Below, in pieces: positions 26,180-35,615 of a stretch of DNA of 64,000 nt. This stretch comes from Saccharopolyspora soli (lineage in GTDB: Bacteria > Actinomycetota > Actinomycetes > Mycobacteriales > Pseudonocardiaceae): assembly GCF_022678645.1 (NCBI RefSeq), contig NZ_JALBWV010000030.1, positions 1 to 64,000 on the forward strand, in the 5' to 3' direction. Both the position numbers and the translations under genes were made by a program. Each line of letters opens with the position of its first letter. Within the stretch, counting starts at the first letter, position 1. Under the pieces are notes generated by a model. It saw only the letters and a list, made by a program, of their open reading frames with translations. It did not search any database and had not been told where the DNA came from.

Positions 26180-26911
26180 ATGACCACGGACGGCAAGATC
26201 GTTCTGATCACCGGAGCCAGCAGCGGCATCGGTGCGGCGACCGCCCGCCGTTTGGCCGCCGATGGCCACCACGTCGTTCTCGGCGCACGGCGCGTGGACC
26301 GGCTAGCGGCACTCGCCGACGAGATCCGCAACGCTGGTGGCCGAGCCGACCACCAGGAGCTCGACGTGGCGAACCTCGACAGCGTGCGCGGTTTCGTCGA
26401 GGCCGCCCACGAGCGGCACGGCCGCATCGACGTCTTGGTCAACAACGCGGGCGTGATGCCGCTGTCGCGCGTCGACTCGCTGCGGATCGACGAGTGGAAC
26501 CAGATGATCGATGTGAACCTGCGCGGCACCCTGCACGGGATCGCGGCGGTGCTACCGCTGATGCGGGCTCGCGGTGGCGGCCACATCGTGAACGTGGCCT
26601 CGACGGCGGCGCACCGGGTCGATCCGACGGCGGCCGTCTACTGCGCCACCAAGTACGCGGTTCGGGCCCTGTCTGAAGGATTGCGCCAGGAGAGCCAGGA
26701 CGTCCGCGTCACCGTCGTGAGTCCGGGCTTCACCCGCACCGAACTCACCGACCGCGGTGGCGATCCGGAAGTGCAGGCCGCCGCGCATGCGGCGATGGAA
26801 CAGTTCGCCATCCCGGCAGGTGCCGTCGCTGACGCCATCGGTTACGCGGTCGCCCAGCCCGATGACGTCGATGTGAACGAAGTCCTGATCCGTTCGACCA
26901 GGCAGGGCTGA
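26180..26911 (+). CDS. Short-chain dehydrogenase/reductase (SDR)
   Basis: A 243-residue classical SDR: cofactor motif TGASSGIGAA at residue 12, NNAGVMPLS, catalytic Ser in VASTAAHRV and YCATK as the Tyr-x3-Lys pair. ARR following the second strand suggests NADPH preference. It follows GAAGGAG. It lies downstream of the XRE regulator, its probable regulator, and is similar to the SDR at 28601-29338. The substrate is unknown. Confidence 0.87.
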   Translation: MTTDGKIVLITGASSGIGAATARRLAADGHHVVLGARRVDRLAALADEIRNAGGRADHQELDVANLDSVRGFVEAAHERHGRIDVLVNNAGVMPLSRVDSLRIDEWNQMIDVNLRGTLHGIAAVLPLMRARGGGHIVNVASTAAHRVDPTAAVYCATKYAVRALSEGLRQESQDVRVTVVSPGFTRTELTDRGGDPEVQAAAHAAMEQFAIPAGAVADAIGYAVAQPDDVDVNEVLIRSTRQG

Positions 26912-26934
26912 TCTGTCGTGCCGTTCGCCCGGTT

Positions 26935-27396
26935 CTAGCGGTCGAGGGTCAGTTCGAAGACGACGTCGGTGTGGGGGATTTCTCGGCCGGTTTCGTTCGA
27001 TATGAAGCCGACGTGGACCGGCTTTCCGGTGGTGCGTTCTCGCCGCGCCGCTGATGGTCCTGATGGGCGCGGGCAGTGGCGGTCGCCCCACTGCTGGAGT
27101 GCTCCGAAGATCACTTGAAGTTCTTGTCCGGCCTCGGTCAAGTGGTAGCTGTCCCGGTGTCGGCTGCCCGGTTCCTGGTACGTGCGCTTGCGCACCACAC
27201 CCGCGTCGACCAGCGTCTTCAGCCGGGTGCTGAGCAGGTTCGGCGCGATTCCCAGCGACGTCTGGATTTCCGCGAACCGGTGCTTCCCGCGGTTGATCTC
27301 GCGCAGGACCAGCAGCGACCAGCGCTCGCCCAACACCAGCAGGCTCCGTTCGATCGAGCAAACCGGATCGTCGGAAGCCGCTCCCGCTCTGGCCAT
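26935..27396 (-). CDS. HxlR-family winged-helix regulator
   Basis: The 153-residue protein contains the HxlR domain with the Cys found at its N-terminus (DDPVCSIERSLLVLGERWSL) and the wing RKRTYQEPGSRHRDSYHLTE. About 45 residues follow the domain. HxlR proteins sense reactive electrophiles or redox change in several bacteria. The ATG at 27396 has GGGAGGTGG upstream. It diverges from the SDR at 27638, the likely target. Confidence 0.87.
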   Translation of the reverse strand: MARAGAASDDPVCSIERSLLVLGERWSLLVLREINRGKHRFAEIQTSLGIAPNLLSTRLKTLVDAGVVRKRTYQEPGSRHRDSYHLTEAGQELQVIFGALQQWGDRHCPRPSGPSAARRERTTGKPVHVGFISNETGREIPHTDVVFELTLDR

Positions 27397-27444
27397 CGCA
27401 GCCACCTCCCACTGATCCGCAGCACATCCGCGCAGGCCAGTCTA

Positions 27445-27568
27445 TCTGAGTCTCATTTCAGAATCCACGTGGCGGACTGACTGGCCGCTGGATGGGTCGG
27501 ACCGTGGCCGTGGTGGCTGTCGTCGGCTGTCCATCGATCGAAGTCTGAGTTGAAAAACTAAAGTCAGA
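27445..27568. promoter_or_regulatory. Divergent promoter region with TCTGA/TCAGA inverted repeats
   Basis: TCTGA-N8-TCAGA lies at 27445-27462, close to the HxlR gene, and TCTGAGT with AGTCAGA at 27544-27568, close to the SDR start. The same half-site on both sides of the divergent promoters is what a shared HxlR operator would look like. This short region is also locally AT-rich. Confidence 0.45.
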
Positions 27569-27637
27569 ACTCTATGGTTGGGTGCCGTGCTGGTCGGCAT
27601 CGGCTCGCACTCCTTTGGAGCAGATGGGGAAGCAATC

Positions 27638-28333
27638 ATGGAGATTCGAGGCAAGTCCGCCTTCGTGACCGGCGCCAACCGGGGGATCGGCCGGGAGTTC
27701 GCCCGCGCACTCGTCGCCAACGGCGCCAAGGTGTACGCGGCGGCCCGGCGACCGGAGACGATCACCGATCCCGACGTGATCCCCGTTCGCCTGGACGTCA
27801 CCGAGCCGGACAGCATCGCAAAGGCCGCAGAGCTGGCCGCGGACACCTCGATCCTGATCAACAACGCGGGAGTCGCGTTCAGAACATTGGCGCTGACGGA
27901 CTCGTTGGACAACGCCCGGCGTGAGATGGAGGTCAACTACTTCGGTACCTGGGCGACGACGCAGGCATTCGCGCCAGTGCTAGCGGCGAACGGCGGCGGA
28001 GCCGTGGTCAACATGCTCTCCGCCGGGTCCTGGTTCGCGCTGGAGCAGGTGCCGGGCTACACGGCCAGCAAGTCGGCCCAGTGGTCGTTGTCCAACGCGC
28101 TGCGCATGGCGCTGCGCCCACAAGGCACGCTCGTGGTCGGGGTGCACTGCTGGTTCGTCGACACCGACCTGGCCGCGCAGGTCGAAGAGTCCAAGATCAA
28201 ACCCGAGGAAGTCGCCCGCGCGACGATGGAGGGCCTGCGCGCAGACGAGGAAGAGGTGCTCGTCGACGAGAAGTCCAAGCAGATCAAGTCAGCGCTACCC
28301 AACGACCTCAAGCAGTTCTACCCGGCCAAGTGA
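27638..28333 (+). CDS. Short-chain dehydrogenase/reductase under HxlR control
   Basis: The 231-residue SDR has TGANRGIGREFARAL as cofactor motif, NNAGVAFRTL, Ser in MLSAGSWFAL and YTASK as the catalytic pair. It belongs to the SDR subgroup commonly found divergent from HxlR or TetR regulators. The ATG at 27638 follows GGGGAAG. A strong hairpin at 28398 ends the transcript. The substrate is unknown. Confidence 0.87.
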   Translation: MEIRGKSAFVTGANRGIGREFARALVANGAKVYAAARRPETITDPDVIPVRLDVTEPDSIAKAAELAADTSILINNAGVAFRTLALTDSLDNARREMEVNYFGTWATTQAFAPVLAANGGGAVVNMLSAGSWFALEQVPGYTASKSAQWSLSNALRMALRPQGTLVVGVHCWFVDTDLAAQVEESKIKPEEVARATMEGLRADEEEVLVDEKSKQIKSALPNDLKQFYPAK

Positions 28334-28397
28334 CCGGCGAGCTCGTGGTGGGGGAGACATCGGGTCCCCGCCACGAACCGAGCGCTCGGCGGAAAGG

Positions 28398-28434
28398 AAG
28401 GCGCCCCGCCCCGGAACGTCCGGCGGGGCGCCTT
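28398..28434. terminator. Strong intrinsic-type hairpin
   Basis: AAGGCGCCCCGCC at 28398-28410 pairs perfectly with 28422-28434 across an 11-base loop. It lies 65 bases after the SDR stop and ahead of the convergent SDR gene, so it can end transcripts from the left. Confidence 0.75.
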
Positions 28435-28600
28435 CGCGTGCCGTCAGCTGTCGAGCTGCCCGAATACCACCAGGTAACCGCAACGATCGAAGCGAACACG
28501 CCCGACAGTGAGTGGGAATCCCGGTTCTTACCGGCAAAATCACCGCGAGCCGCCCCGTCGGCACGCCAAGACGCGCCGCGTGGCCGACGGCGCGTTGGGG

Positions 28601-29338
28601 TCAATGCGTCTGGTCGGTCGGGCGGACCAGGATCTCGTTGACCGCCACGTGGTCGGGTTGCGCGATGGCGTAGCAGACCGCTGCGGCGATGTCCTCGGGT
28701 TGGAGGGTTCGCATCGCACTGGCCATTTGCTTCGCGGCGGCCTGCATCGTCGGGTCGGTGATGTGGCTGGCCAGTTCGGTGGCGACGAAGCCGGGCTCGA
28801 TGACGACGACGCGCAAACCGTTCGCGGTTAGCTCCTGGCGCAGCGATTCGGAGAATGCGTTGATGCCGAACTTGGTCGCGGCGTAGACGCCGCCACCGGC
28901 GGACGCGGTGCGGCCGGAGGTCGAGGAGATCTGCACCACGGCGCCCTTGCTCTCCAAGAGGTGCGGCAGGGCGGCGTGGACCGTGTACATCGAGCCGAGC
29001 AGGTTCGTCTCGACCATCCGCGTCCACTCGGCGGTGTCCGCACCCATGATCGGACCGCTGAGCATGAGCCCGGCGTTGTTCACCAGAACGTCCAACGCGC
29101 CGAAGCGCTCGACGGTCGCTTCGATCGCGGCGCGCACCGATTCCTGGTCGGTCACATCGAGTTCGAGGGTCAGCACCTCGCCGGGGGCTTTCTGGGCGAG
29201 CGTCGCCAGCCGGTCGGTGCGCCGGGCGCCGACCGCGACATGCGCGCCCTCCTGCGAGAGCGCGAGGGCGGTCGCTTCTCCGATGCCGGACGAGGCTCCG
29301 GTGACGAGGACGACTTTTCCATCCAACGTGTTGCTCAC
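28601..29338 (-). CDS. Short-chain dehydrogenase/reductase under TetR control
   Basis: The 245-residue SDR reads VLVTGASSGIGEATALALSQ, NNAGLMLSGPIM, Ser in QISSTSGRTAS and YAATK as Tyr-x3-Lys, with GARRTDR at the end of the second strand (NADPH-type). It starts at GTG 29338 behind GAAGGGAAG and diverges from the TetR gene. It is a paralog of the SDR at 26180, sharing the VNE(I/V)L(I/V)R C-terminal motif. Confidence 0.87.
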   Translation of the reverse strand: MSNTLDGKVVLVTGASSGIGEATALALSQEGAHVAVGARRTDRLATLAQKAPGEVLTLELDVTDQESVRAAIEATVERFGALDVLVNNAGLMLSGPIMGADTAEWTRMVETNLLGSMYTVHAALPHLLESKGAVVQISSTSGRTASAGGGVYAATKFGINAFSESLRQELTANGLRVVVIEPGFVATELASHITDPTMQAAAKQMASAMRTLQPEDIAAAVCYAIAQPDHVAVNEILVRPTDQTH

Positions 29339-29432
29339 GTGCTTCCCTTCGGTGGGTTTTCGGGGCCGCGATCTGCGCGTATGCGCCGTCCGCCACAAGC
29401 GGACCGGGCGGTCACCTTAACCGTAGCACGGT

Positions 29433-29443
29433 ACCGGACCGGT
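29433..29443. promoter_or_regulatory. ACCGGACCGGT palindrome, candidate TetR operator
   Basis: A perfect ACCGG-A-CCGGT palindrome within a wider stretch of alternating ACCG/CGGT words lies midway between the divergent SDR and TetR starts. TetR-family regulators commonly bind such sites in shared promoters. Confidence 0.45.
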
Positions 29444-29485
29444 CGGTCATGTTAGGCGTAGACTGCGAGTTGCAAGGAGGTGTGC

Positions 29486-30109
29486 ATGACCGGAACGACG
29501 CCAGCCTCCCCGTCGCGGGCGGATGCGGTTCGCAATCGGCGGCTGCTGCTGGACGCCGCCGCCGAGGCGTTCGCCGAGGGCGGCATCGACGTGTCGATCG
29601 GCGAGATCGCCCAGCGCTCCGGGATCGGCAAGGGGACGGTCTTCCGGCACTTCGCGTCGAAGGCGGAACTGCTGGCGGCGATCATGCTGCGGATGCTCGA
29701 CGAACTCGTGGACACCGGGAATCGGCTGCTGGAAGCGGATGATCCGGCCGGTGCGGTGCGGGAGTTCATGGCGGCAGGCATCGAGATCCTCGTACGGGAT
29801 CGGGCGTTCTGCGAGGTCATTGGTCGTCCGTCGCTGCAGCATTCCGATGTGCGCGAAGGAATCGACCGCCTCAGCGACGTCGCGGAAGCCCTCGCGGCCC
29901 GCGCGCGGGATCGGCGCGCCATCCGCCCGGACATAACCGGGACGGACATCGTCCTGCTGCTCGCGGGTATCCAGCAGACGGCCGCCCCGCTGATGGCCGC
30001 CGAGCCGGAAGCATGGCGCCGCTACCTGGAATTGGCGTTCGACGGCATGCGCACCACCGCAGGACAAGCACTCCCGCACCCGCCCCCGAAACACCTGCGG
30101 CTCAACTGA
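29486..30109 (+). CDS. TetR-family transcriptional regulator
   Basis: The 207-residue protein starts at ATG 29486 behind AAGGAGG. The N-terminal helix-turn-helix reads VSIGEIAQRSGIGKGTVFRH followed by FASKAELL; the rest is an all-helical ligand domain of the type seen in SCO-like TetR regulators. It diverges from the SDR gene and probably represses it and itself through the palindrome between them. Confidence 0.88.
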   Translation: MTGTTPASPSRADAVRNRRLLLDAAAEAFAEGGIDVSIGEIAQRSGIGKGTVFRHFASKAELLAAIMLRMLDELVDTGNRLLEADDPAGAVREFMAAGIEILVRDRAFCEVIGRPSLQHSDVREGIDRLSDVAEALAARARDRRAIRPDITGTDIVLLLAGIQQTAAPLMAAEPEAWRRYLELAFDGMRTTAGQALPHPPPKHLRLN

Positions 30110-30161
30110 TCCATCGGCCAGATCCGCACCGCTATGGGCCGCCGGAAGGGTGGAGCCGAAG

Positions 30162-30581
30162 ATGCCGAACATTCATGATGGATGGTGGACGGGCCGTCCG
30201 GGAGAGTTCGGAGATCTCGGCCCCTTCACGTTTGAGCGGACTGAATACTCGATCCGCTCCGAAACGCCTGTCCGCTGCGTCCCGGTGACTCTGCAACGCC
30301 GGGTGATCGGCTACCTGTGGGCCTCCGAGACGGAAGACGCCGCTGACTTCTATGCCAAGCGGGGCGCCGGAGTTGCCGGTTACAACGCCGGTGGACGTTG
30401 GCGGGCCCGGTTGATGGAAGCACGGAAAGCTGGCTTCACCGCGTGGGAAGCCGTTCAGCTGTGGCTGGGCGAGCCGGAGGATCCGGTCGCCGGAGCTGTG
30501 CCCGCCGAGACGTGGGTCCTGCCGAATTCGTGGGCTGTTCGGCAACTTTTGCGGCAACTCTACGAAGAGGAGCAGCGATAG
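30162..30581 (+). CDS. Hypothetical protein
   Basis: The 139-residue protein, soluble and Trp-rich (GWWTGRPGEFGDLGPFTF, GRWRARLMEARKAGFTAWEA), has strong GC3 coding character but no family I recognise. It starts at ATG 30162 (GTG 30150 also possible) with GGAG eight bases before. It follows the TetR gene on the same strand and converges with the MFS gene 23 bases away. Confidence 0.6.
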   Translation: MPNIHDGWWTGRPGEFGDLGPFTFERTEYSIRSETPVRCVPVTLQRRVIGYLWASETEDAADFYAKRGAGVAGYNAGGRWRARLMEARKAGFTAWEAVQLWLGEPEDPVAGAVPAETWVLPNSWAVRQLLRQLYEEEQR

Positions 30582-30604
30582 GACGCCACTGCGCGTCGGG
30601 ATTT

Positions 30605-31981
30605 TCACTCACGAGGATCCGTTGCTCGGGTTGGGCGGGCGAACCAGGCGCTGGCTGCGAGGCATGCTGCGGCCGAGAGGAGCAGGGCGTACGCCGATCC
30701 GATGCCGGTGACGGAGCCCATGGTGGCGACGCCGAGTGTTGCGCCGGTTTGGCGGACGGCGTTGAGCAGGCCACTGGCGGCTCCGGCGGTTCCTTGCGGG
30801 GCGGCGTTGATGATGGCCGTCGTCAGGGCGGGCAGGGCGAACGACACCCCGAATCCGGTGAGCAGCAGTCCGAGCGCGAGCCAGCCGTAGTGGGCCTTCG
30901 CCCAGGCCGCGCAGCCGAGCGCGATACCTCCCCCGGTGAGCAGCGCCAACCCCGTCACAATGGGTGGGCGGGGGCCGAAACGTGCCACGATTCGGCCGGT
31001 TACCGGCGGGTTGAGCACGAACGGCAAGGTGAGCGGCAGGAAAGCCAGGCCGGTGACCACCGCGGTCAGGTGGTGGTCCTGCTGGAGCAGCAGCGGCAGC
31101 ACGAACAGGTTTCCGTTGAGGGCGAAGTTCACCGCCGCACCGGCTGCCAGCCCAGCCCGCACGCCACCACTGCGCAGCACTGCCCGGTTCAGCACGGGTG
31201 TCGCGCTGCGCCGCTCCAACACGGCGAAGACGATCACCACGAGCACCGTGCCGATCCCCGACCCAGCCGCGTGCACCCAGGAACCCGCGCCCGCCGCGAC
31301 CAGTGCGTCGGTCAGCAGTGCCAGCGCCGCGCAGGCCGCGAGTTGCGCGATCCAGTCGATCCGTCGGTCGCTGCTCGGGCACTGGGCCGCCCGCCCTGCG
31401 GTCAGGGCGAGCACCAGTACGGCGATCGGCACGTTGATCAGGAAGATCGCCCGCCAACCCGCCAGATCGACCAAAGCACCGCCGACGATCGGGCCCGCGG
31501 CCACCGCTGCGCCGCTGGTGGCGGCCCACGCCGCGACGGCACGGGTGCGCTCGGCCTGGTCCGGGTAGAGCCGCGCGATCATCGCCATCGAAGCGGGTAC
31601 GCACGCGGCCCCGGCAGCGCCCAGCACCGCTCGGAGCGCGATCAGCAATCCCAGCGCAGGGGCAACGGCGGATAGCAGCGAGCCGAGCCCGAACACCGCG
31701 ACGCCCAGCCGGAAGACCCGGTGCGCTCCGTACCGATCGGTGACCGCACCGGCGGACAACAGCAACGCGCCGAACACCACCGTGTAGGCCGTGGTCGTCC
31801 ACTGCAGACCGGAGATCGAGGTGTGCAGCGAAGCGGCCAAATCCGGCTCCGCGATCGAGAGCACGGTCATGTCCAGCAGCACCATGAAGTACCCGAGCGA
31901 GATGCCCAGCAGCACGATCCGACGGCTACCGGCCCGCTGACGTGCGCGTGCGCGGGGCGAAGAAGTGGGGGAAGTGGTCAC
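30605..31981 (-). CDS. MFS transporter, DHA2-like
   Basis: The 458-residue membrane protein begins with RIVLLGISLGYFMVLLDMTV followed by LSIAEPDLAASL, the TM1 motif C-like signature of DHA2 drug exporters, and has DRYGAHRVFRLG as motif A. About 14 hydrophobic segments are present. The GTG start at 31981 was chosen because it precedes a short cytoplasmic tail before TM1. It diverges from the LysR gene across a perfect operator-like palindrome, so LysR probably controls it. Confidence 0.85.
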   Translation of the reverse strand: MTTSPTSSPRARARQRAGSRRIVLLGISLGYFMVLLDMTVLSIAEPDLAASLHTSISGLQWTTTAYTVVFGALLLSAGAVTDRYGAHRVFRLGVAVFGLGSLLSAVAPALGLLIALRAVLGAAGAACVPASMAMIARLYPDQAERTRAVAAWAATSGAAVAAGPIVGGALVDLAGWRAIFLINVPIAVLVLALTAGRAAQCPSSDRRIDWIAQLAACAALALLTDALVAAGAGSWVHAAGSGIGTVLVVIVFAVLERRSATPVLNRAVLRSGGVRAGLAAGAAVNFALNGNLFVLPLLLQQDHHLTAVVTGLAFLPLTLPFVLNPPVTGRIVARFGPRPPIVTGLALLTGGGIALGCAAWAKAHYGWLALGLLLTGFGVSFALPALTTAIINAAPQGTAGAASGLLNAVRQTGATLGVATMGSVTGIGSAYALLLSAAACLAASAWFARPTRATDPRE

Positions 31982-32035
31982 GCTCCCACAGTCGGGGCCG
32001 GGCGCGGCCGCTTCCACCGGCAGACCCGGACCCCC

Positions 32036-32052
32036 ATTCGGAATTTCCGAAT
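32036..32052. promoter_or_regulatory. ATTCGGAA-T-TTCCGAAT palindrome, candidate LysR site
   Basis: A perfect 17-base palindrome sits in the 94-base region between the divergent MFS and LysR starts. It contains the T-N11-A spacing expected of a LysR recognition site. Confidence 0.6.
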
Positions 32053-32075
32053 GCCCGCCGTGGTTGCACACCGGC

Positions 32076-32954
32076 ATGGAACTGCGCCAGCTGCGAACCT
32101 TCGAGGCCGTGGTGCGGCACCGGACGGTGACCGAAGCCGCCGTCGCCCTGGAAATGGCCCCCTCCAGCGTCTCCGAGCAGATTCGCACCCTGGAGAAGTC
32201 GCTCGGTGTGGCGTTGTTCGACCGGACCAGCAAGGGCATGCGCCTGACCACGGCGGGAGAACGCCTGCTGAGCTGGGCCCGCTGCCTCCTCGACCAGGCT
32301 GAACAGGCTCGACGTGACGTGACCGGGCAGCACCTGGCACTGCGGCTCGGTGCGCTGGAGACCATCACCGCGACGTACGTGCCGCGAGTGCTGGGCAGGC
32401 TCACCGAACGCCGTCCGGGCGTCCGCGTCGACGTGCGCCCTGCCGCCAGTCGGGACGACCTGCTCGCCGACGTGATCGCCGGGCGGCTGGAGGCCGCATT
32501 GCTCCTGGACACCGGTGATGTCCTGGGGGATCTCGGCTTTCAGGCCCCGGCCGAACCAATGGCGTTCGTCGACGTCGACGCGGTCCCGCTCGCCCTGGTC
32601 GCGGACCCCGGCCACCGGCTGCGCGGCCGTCCTCGCCTGGATCCTGCCGACTTGTCCGGCGAACGGCTTCTGGTCAACGCGCCGAACTGCTCCTTCTTGA
32701 TGGTGGCCGACAAGATCATCGGTACTGGTCCGGAACGGGTCCACGCCGGATCGGTCCCGGTGATGCGCGCCTGGGCCGAACAAGGCATGGGGATAGCACT
32801 GCTCCCGGAGTTCGCGGTGGCCACCGCGCTCGGGTCGGGGACCCTGGTCAAACTCGACTTCCCCGCACCGGAGCTGAACTTGCGGCTCGTCTGGCGCAGC
32901 GACCGGGAGGACCTGCCCGGCCTGCGCGACGTCCTCTACGCCACCAGCGCATAA
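32076..32954 (+). CDS. LysR-family transcriptional regulator
   Basis: The 292-residue protein has an N-terminal LysR helix-turn-helix (LRQLRTFEAVVRHRTVTEAA, SSVSEQIRTLEKSLGVALFD) and a periplasmic-binding-fold effector domain. The ATG at 32076 is the standard family start. It diverges from the MFS transporter and is followed by a bidirectional terminator. Confidence 0.9.
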   Translation: MELRQLRTFEAVVRHRTVTEAAVALEMAPSSVSEQIRTLEKSLGVALFDRTSKGMRLTTAGERLLSWARCLLDQAEQARRDVTGQHLALRLGALETITATYVPRVLGRLTERRPGVRVDVRPAASRDDLLADVIAGRLEAALLLDTGDVLGDLGFQAPAEPMAFVDVDAVPLALVADPGHRLRGRPRLDPADLSGERLLVNAPNCSFLMVADKIIGTGPERVHAGSVPVMRAWAEQGMGIALLPEFAVATALGSGTLVKLDFPAPELNLRLVWRSDREDLPGLRDVLYATSA

Positions 32955-32968
32955 CGCATTTGGGGACG

Positions 32969-33017
32969 AGTGAAGGGCACCTTTGACCGAGTATGCCGGT
33001 CGAAGGTGCCCTTCACT
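32969..33017. terminator. GTGAAGGGCACC-family palindrome, bidirectional terminator
   Basis: AGTGAAGGGCACCTT at 32969 pairs perfectly with 33003-33017, and an inner GACCG/CGGTC extends the stem. It lies between the convergent LysR and phosphoesterase genes. Confidence 0.75.
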
Positions 33018-33029
33018 CAGAAAGGGCGG

Positions 33030-35615
33030 TTACTGCTTCGCGGTGAAGGCGTAGAGGTTGCCGTCCCAGGCACCTGTGATCATCGTGTTGCCCGAGATCG
33101 CCGGGGACGATGCGACCCAGGTGCCGATCTCGTAGTTCCACACCGTGGCGCCCGTCAACCGGTCGAGGCCGTAGAGGTGGCCGTCATTGGATCCTATGTA
33201 GACGGTGTCACCGCTGACCGCGGGCGACGACAGGACACCGCCGAGGTACGGCTTGCCCGGTAGGCGCACGCTCCACACGACCGCACCGGTCGCCGCGTTG
33301 AGCGCGGTGACCCGTCCGTCCGGGAAGCCCATGTACATGGTGTCGCCCACGACTGCGGGGGCCGAGGCGGTGGCGTTGCCGGGCAGCCACGACGCGTCCG
33401 GGCTGGTGTAGGACCACAGGTCCGCACCCGTCGTACCGTCCCGGGCGATCACCTTCTTGTTCGATCCGATGAAGACTCGTCCGCCGACCGCGGTGGGTGC
33501 CGCGTCCTGCCAGCCGCCGAGCGCGTTGGAGGACTGCCAGAGCTGGCTGCCGGTGTTCGCGTCGTAGGCCACGATCCGGTCCGCGGTCTCGTTGCCGACG
33601 TAGACCTTCCCGTCGGCAACGGCGGGCGTGCCGTCGCTCATGGTCGCCCCGGTCATCGGCGATTCCCAAAGCGTGGCACCGGTTTTCGGGTCCAACGCGG
33701 CGAGCAGGCCACGGCTGGCCTTGCCGTAACGGGTCTGGTAGGGCCAGAACACCTTGCCCTCGGCGACTGTCGGCGAGTAGTAGGAGTACGAGCGCTGCCT
33801 CGGGTCGCTCGGCTCCGGGTCGCGCCGCCAGCGCTCAGCGCCGGTTGCCGTGTCGAAGGCGTGCAGGGTGCCGTGGATCGTCGGGGCGAACACCACGCCG
33901 TCGGACACGGCCAGCGAACCGTGCACCGAGGACTCGGTCTTCGTCGACCACAGCAGCTTGCCCGTGGTCATTTCGACCGCGTGCACAGCGCTGTTGCCTT
34001 CCCCGTTCTCGTCGCGGGTGCCGACGTACGCGACGCCGCCCACGATGGCGGGTGACCCGGTGAGGATCGAGCCCGGCGTCCGCAGCGTCCAAGCCAGATC
34101 CAGGTTGGGGCGCACCAAGTCGCCGGTGGTGCCGCTGTGCTGGGCATCGCCGTGGAACTGCGGCCAGTCAGCACCGGTGCGGACGGCCGTGGGCGCCGAG
34201 TCGGTCAGCTGGAACTTCGAGGACTTCTGCCACTCGATGTCCTTGCCCGCCGTGGCGACCACGTCGAGGGTGTGCTCGCCGGGTGCCCGCGACGCGCTCG
34301 TCGGATAGCCGTCGAACCAGGTGAAATCGCCGGATTTCGTCATGTCGCGCCATTGGCCGCCGTCGATGCGGTAACGCACCTTGGTGACCTCGTCCGACGT
34401 GCGGTAGGCGTTCACCTGTACCTCGCGCAGCCCGTCGGCGGACACCGACGCGCCGGGCGCGGGGCTGGTCACCGACAGCGCTTGGTCCACCCCGTACATC
34501 CGGAACGGGTTGTCGAAGCCGTCGCCCCACATGTGCACGTAGCGGAAGCCGCGCGGGCTGTGGTCGATGGTGTAGGAGCTGGAGTTGGTCTGGATGTGCT
34601 TGGCACCCTTCACCCACTCCGTGTCGACGTCGTTGGAGTGCTCGTGCCCGACCAGCACCAGTTCGGTCCGGTACTTCGAGAGCAGTTCGGAGAACGAGTC
34701 GTAGGTGGACGGCGAGCCGAACGGGACGTTCATCGGCATGTGCATCAGGACGACCACGTGCTTGCCCGGCGCGTTGGCCGCCAGGTCCTGGGCCGCCCAC
34801 TCGCGCTGCTCCTCCAGCGGTGCGCCGCCGATGTTCTCCAGCACGAGGAAGTGGCGGTCGCCGTAGTCGAACGAGTACCACTCGGGGCCGACGTAGCGCC
34901 GGTAGTTGTCGATGCGCTCGGCGTAGGTCGCGCCAGCTCGGTATTCGTGGTTGCCCACCGCGGGCCACACCGGCAGCTTCGAGGCTGCGGTGGACGCGCG
35001 GTAGCGCTGGAACTCCGCGTCCGTCGCGTTGTTCGTGAGGTCACCACTGACCTGCACGAACGCGAGGTCCTGCTCGGTGGAGTTGATCTGCCGCAGCTGG
35101 TCGGCCAGATCGGGGGTGACGTGCGGGTCGGCGATGTTGGCGAAGGTGAAGTTGCCGCTGTTCACCTTCGGGTTGGGCAGCAGCGCGAAGTCCGCGGTGG
35201 CCTGCGCGCCGTCTACCAGCTGCCCGAGCGGCTGGTAGAAGCGCGGCGTCATGGCCTCGTCGGTGGGGACGTCGAAGCCTGCTGGCTTGGTGATGAAGAC
35301 GATGTCGGTGGCCCTGCGGTTGATGTCGACGGACAGCGCGTAGCGGCCGGAGTCGTCCGTCCGCACCGTTTTCGCGCCATCGGAGACGTTGACCCCGGCG
35401 ACACCGGGCTCACCGCTGTCTTGCTTGCCGTCGCGGTTCTTGTCCTGGTAGACGACCCCGGAAATGGTCGCCAGCGCCGGATCGAGAGCTGCCGCGACCC
35501 TGGGCACCAGGGGGTTTATCAGCACGACGCCAGCCAGGCTGGCCATCGTGATCGTCAGGGCCCGGCGTACCGGCGGCGAAACCGGCCGTGCGCCAAGCCT
35601 GTTCGGCGAATCCAT
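33030..35615 (-). CDS. Secreted calcineurin-like phosphoesterase fused to a PQQ-like beta-propeller (copy 1)
   Basis: This 861-residue protein carries an N-terminal export signal (RRALTITMASLAGVVLINPL). A Cna/SdrD-like B-type domain follows near 48-130 (VVYQDKNRDGKQDSGEPGVA), then a metallophosphoesterase domain with IADPHVT, VSGDLTNNA, AVGNHEY and LVGHEHSND, the metal-binding motifs in normal order. A middle beta domain leads to seven or eight PQQ-like repeats (residues 490-860; e.g. VVWSVRLPGKPYLGGVLSSP and YIGSNDGHLYGLDRLTGATV). It probably hydrolyses extracellular phosphoesters. A closely similar gene lies directly upstream. Confidence 0.88.
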   Translation of the reverse strand: MDSPNRLGARPVSPPVRRALTITMASLAGVVLINPLVPRVAAALDPALATISGVVYQDKNRDGKQDSGEPGVAGVNVSDGAKTVRTDDSGRYALSVDINRRATDIVFITKPAGFDVPTDEAMTPRFYQPLGQLVDGAQATADFALLPNPKVNSGNFTFANIADPHVTPDLADQLRQINSTEQDLAFVQVSGDLTNNATDAEFQRYRASTAASKLPVWPAVGNHEYRAGATYAERIDNYRRYVGPEWYSFDYGDRHFLVLENIGGAPLEEQREWAAQDLAANAPGKHVVVLMHMPMNVPFGSPSTYDSFSELLSKYRTELVLVGHEHSNDVDTEWVKGAKHIQTNSSSYTIDHSPRGFRYVHMWGDGFDNPFRMYGVDQALSVTSPAPGASVSADGLREVQVNAYRTSDEVTKVRYRIDGGQWRDMTKSGDFTWFDGYPTSASRAPGEHTLDVVATAGKDIEWQKSSKFQLTDSAPTAVRTGADWPQFHGDAQHSGTTGDLVRPNLDLAWTLRTPGSILTGSPAIVGGVAYVGTRDENGEGNSAVHAVEMTTGKLLWSTKTESSVHGSLAVSDGVVFAPTIHGTLHAFDTATGAERWRRDPEPSDPRQRSYSYYSPTVAEGKVFWPYQTRYGKASRGLLAALDPKTGATLWESPMTGATMSDGTPAVADGKVYVGNETADRIVAYDANTGSQLWQSSNALGGWQDAAPTAVGGRVFIGSNKKVIARDGTTGADLWSYTSPDASWLPGNATASAPAVVGDTMYMGFPDGRVTALNAATGAVVWSVRLPGKPYLGGVLSSPAVSGDTVYIGSNDGHLYGLDRLTGATVWNYEIGTWVASSPAISGNTMITGAWDGNLYAFTAKQ

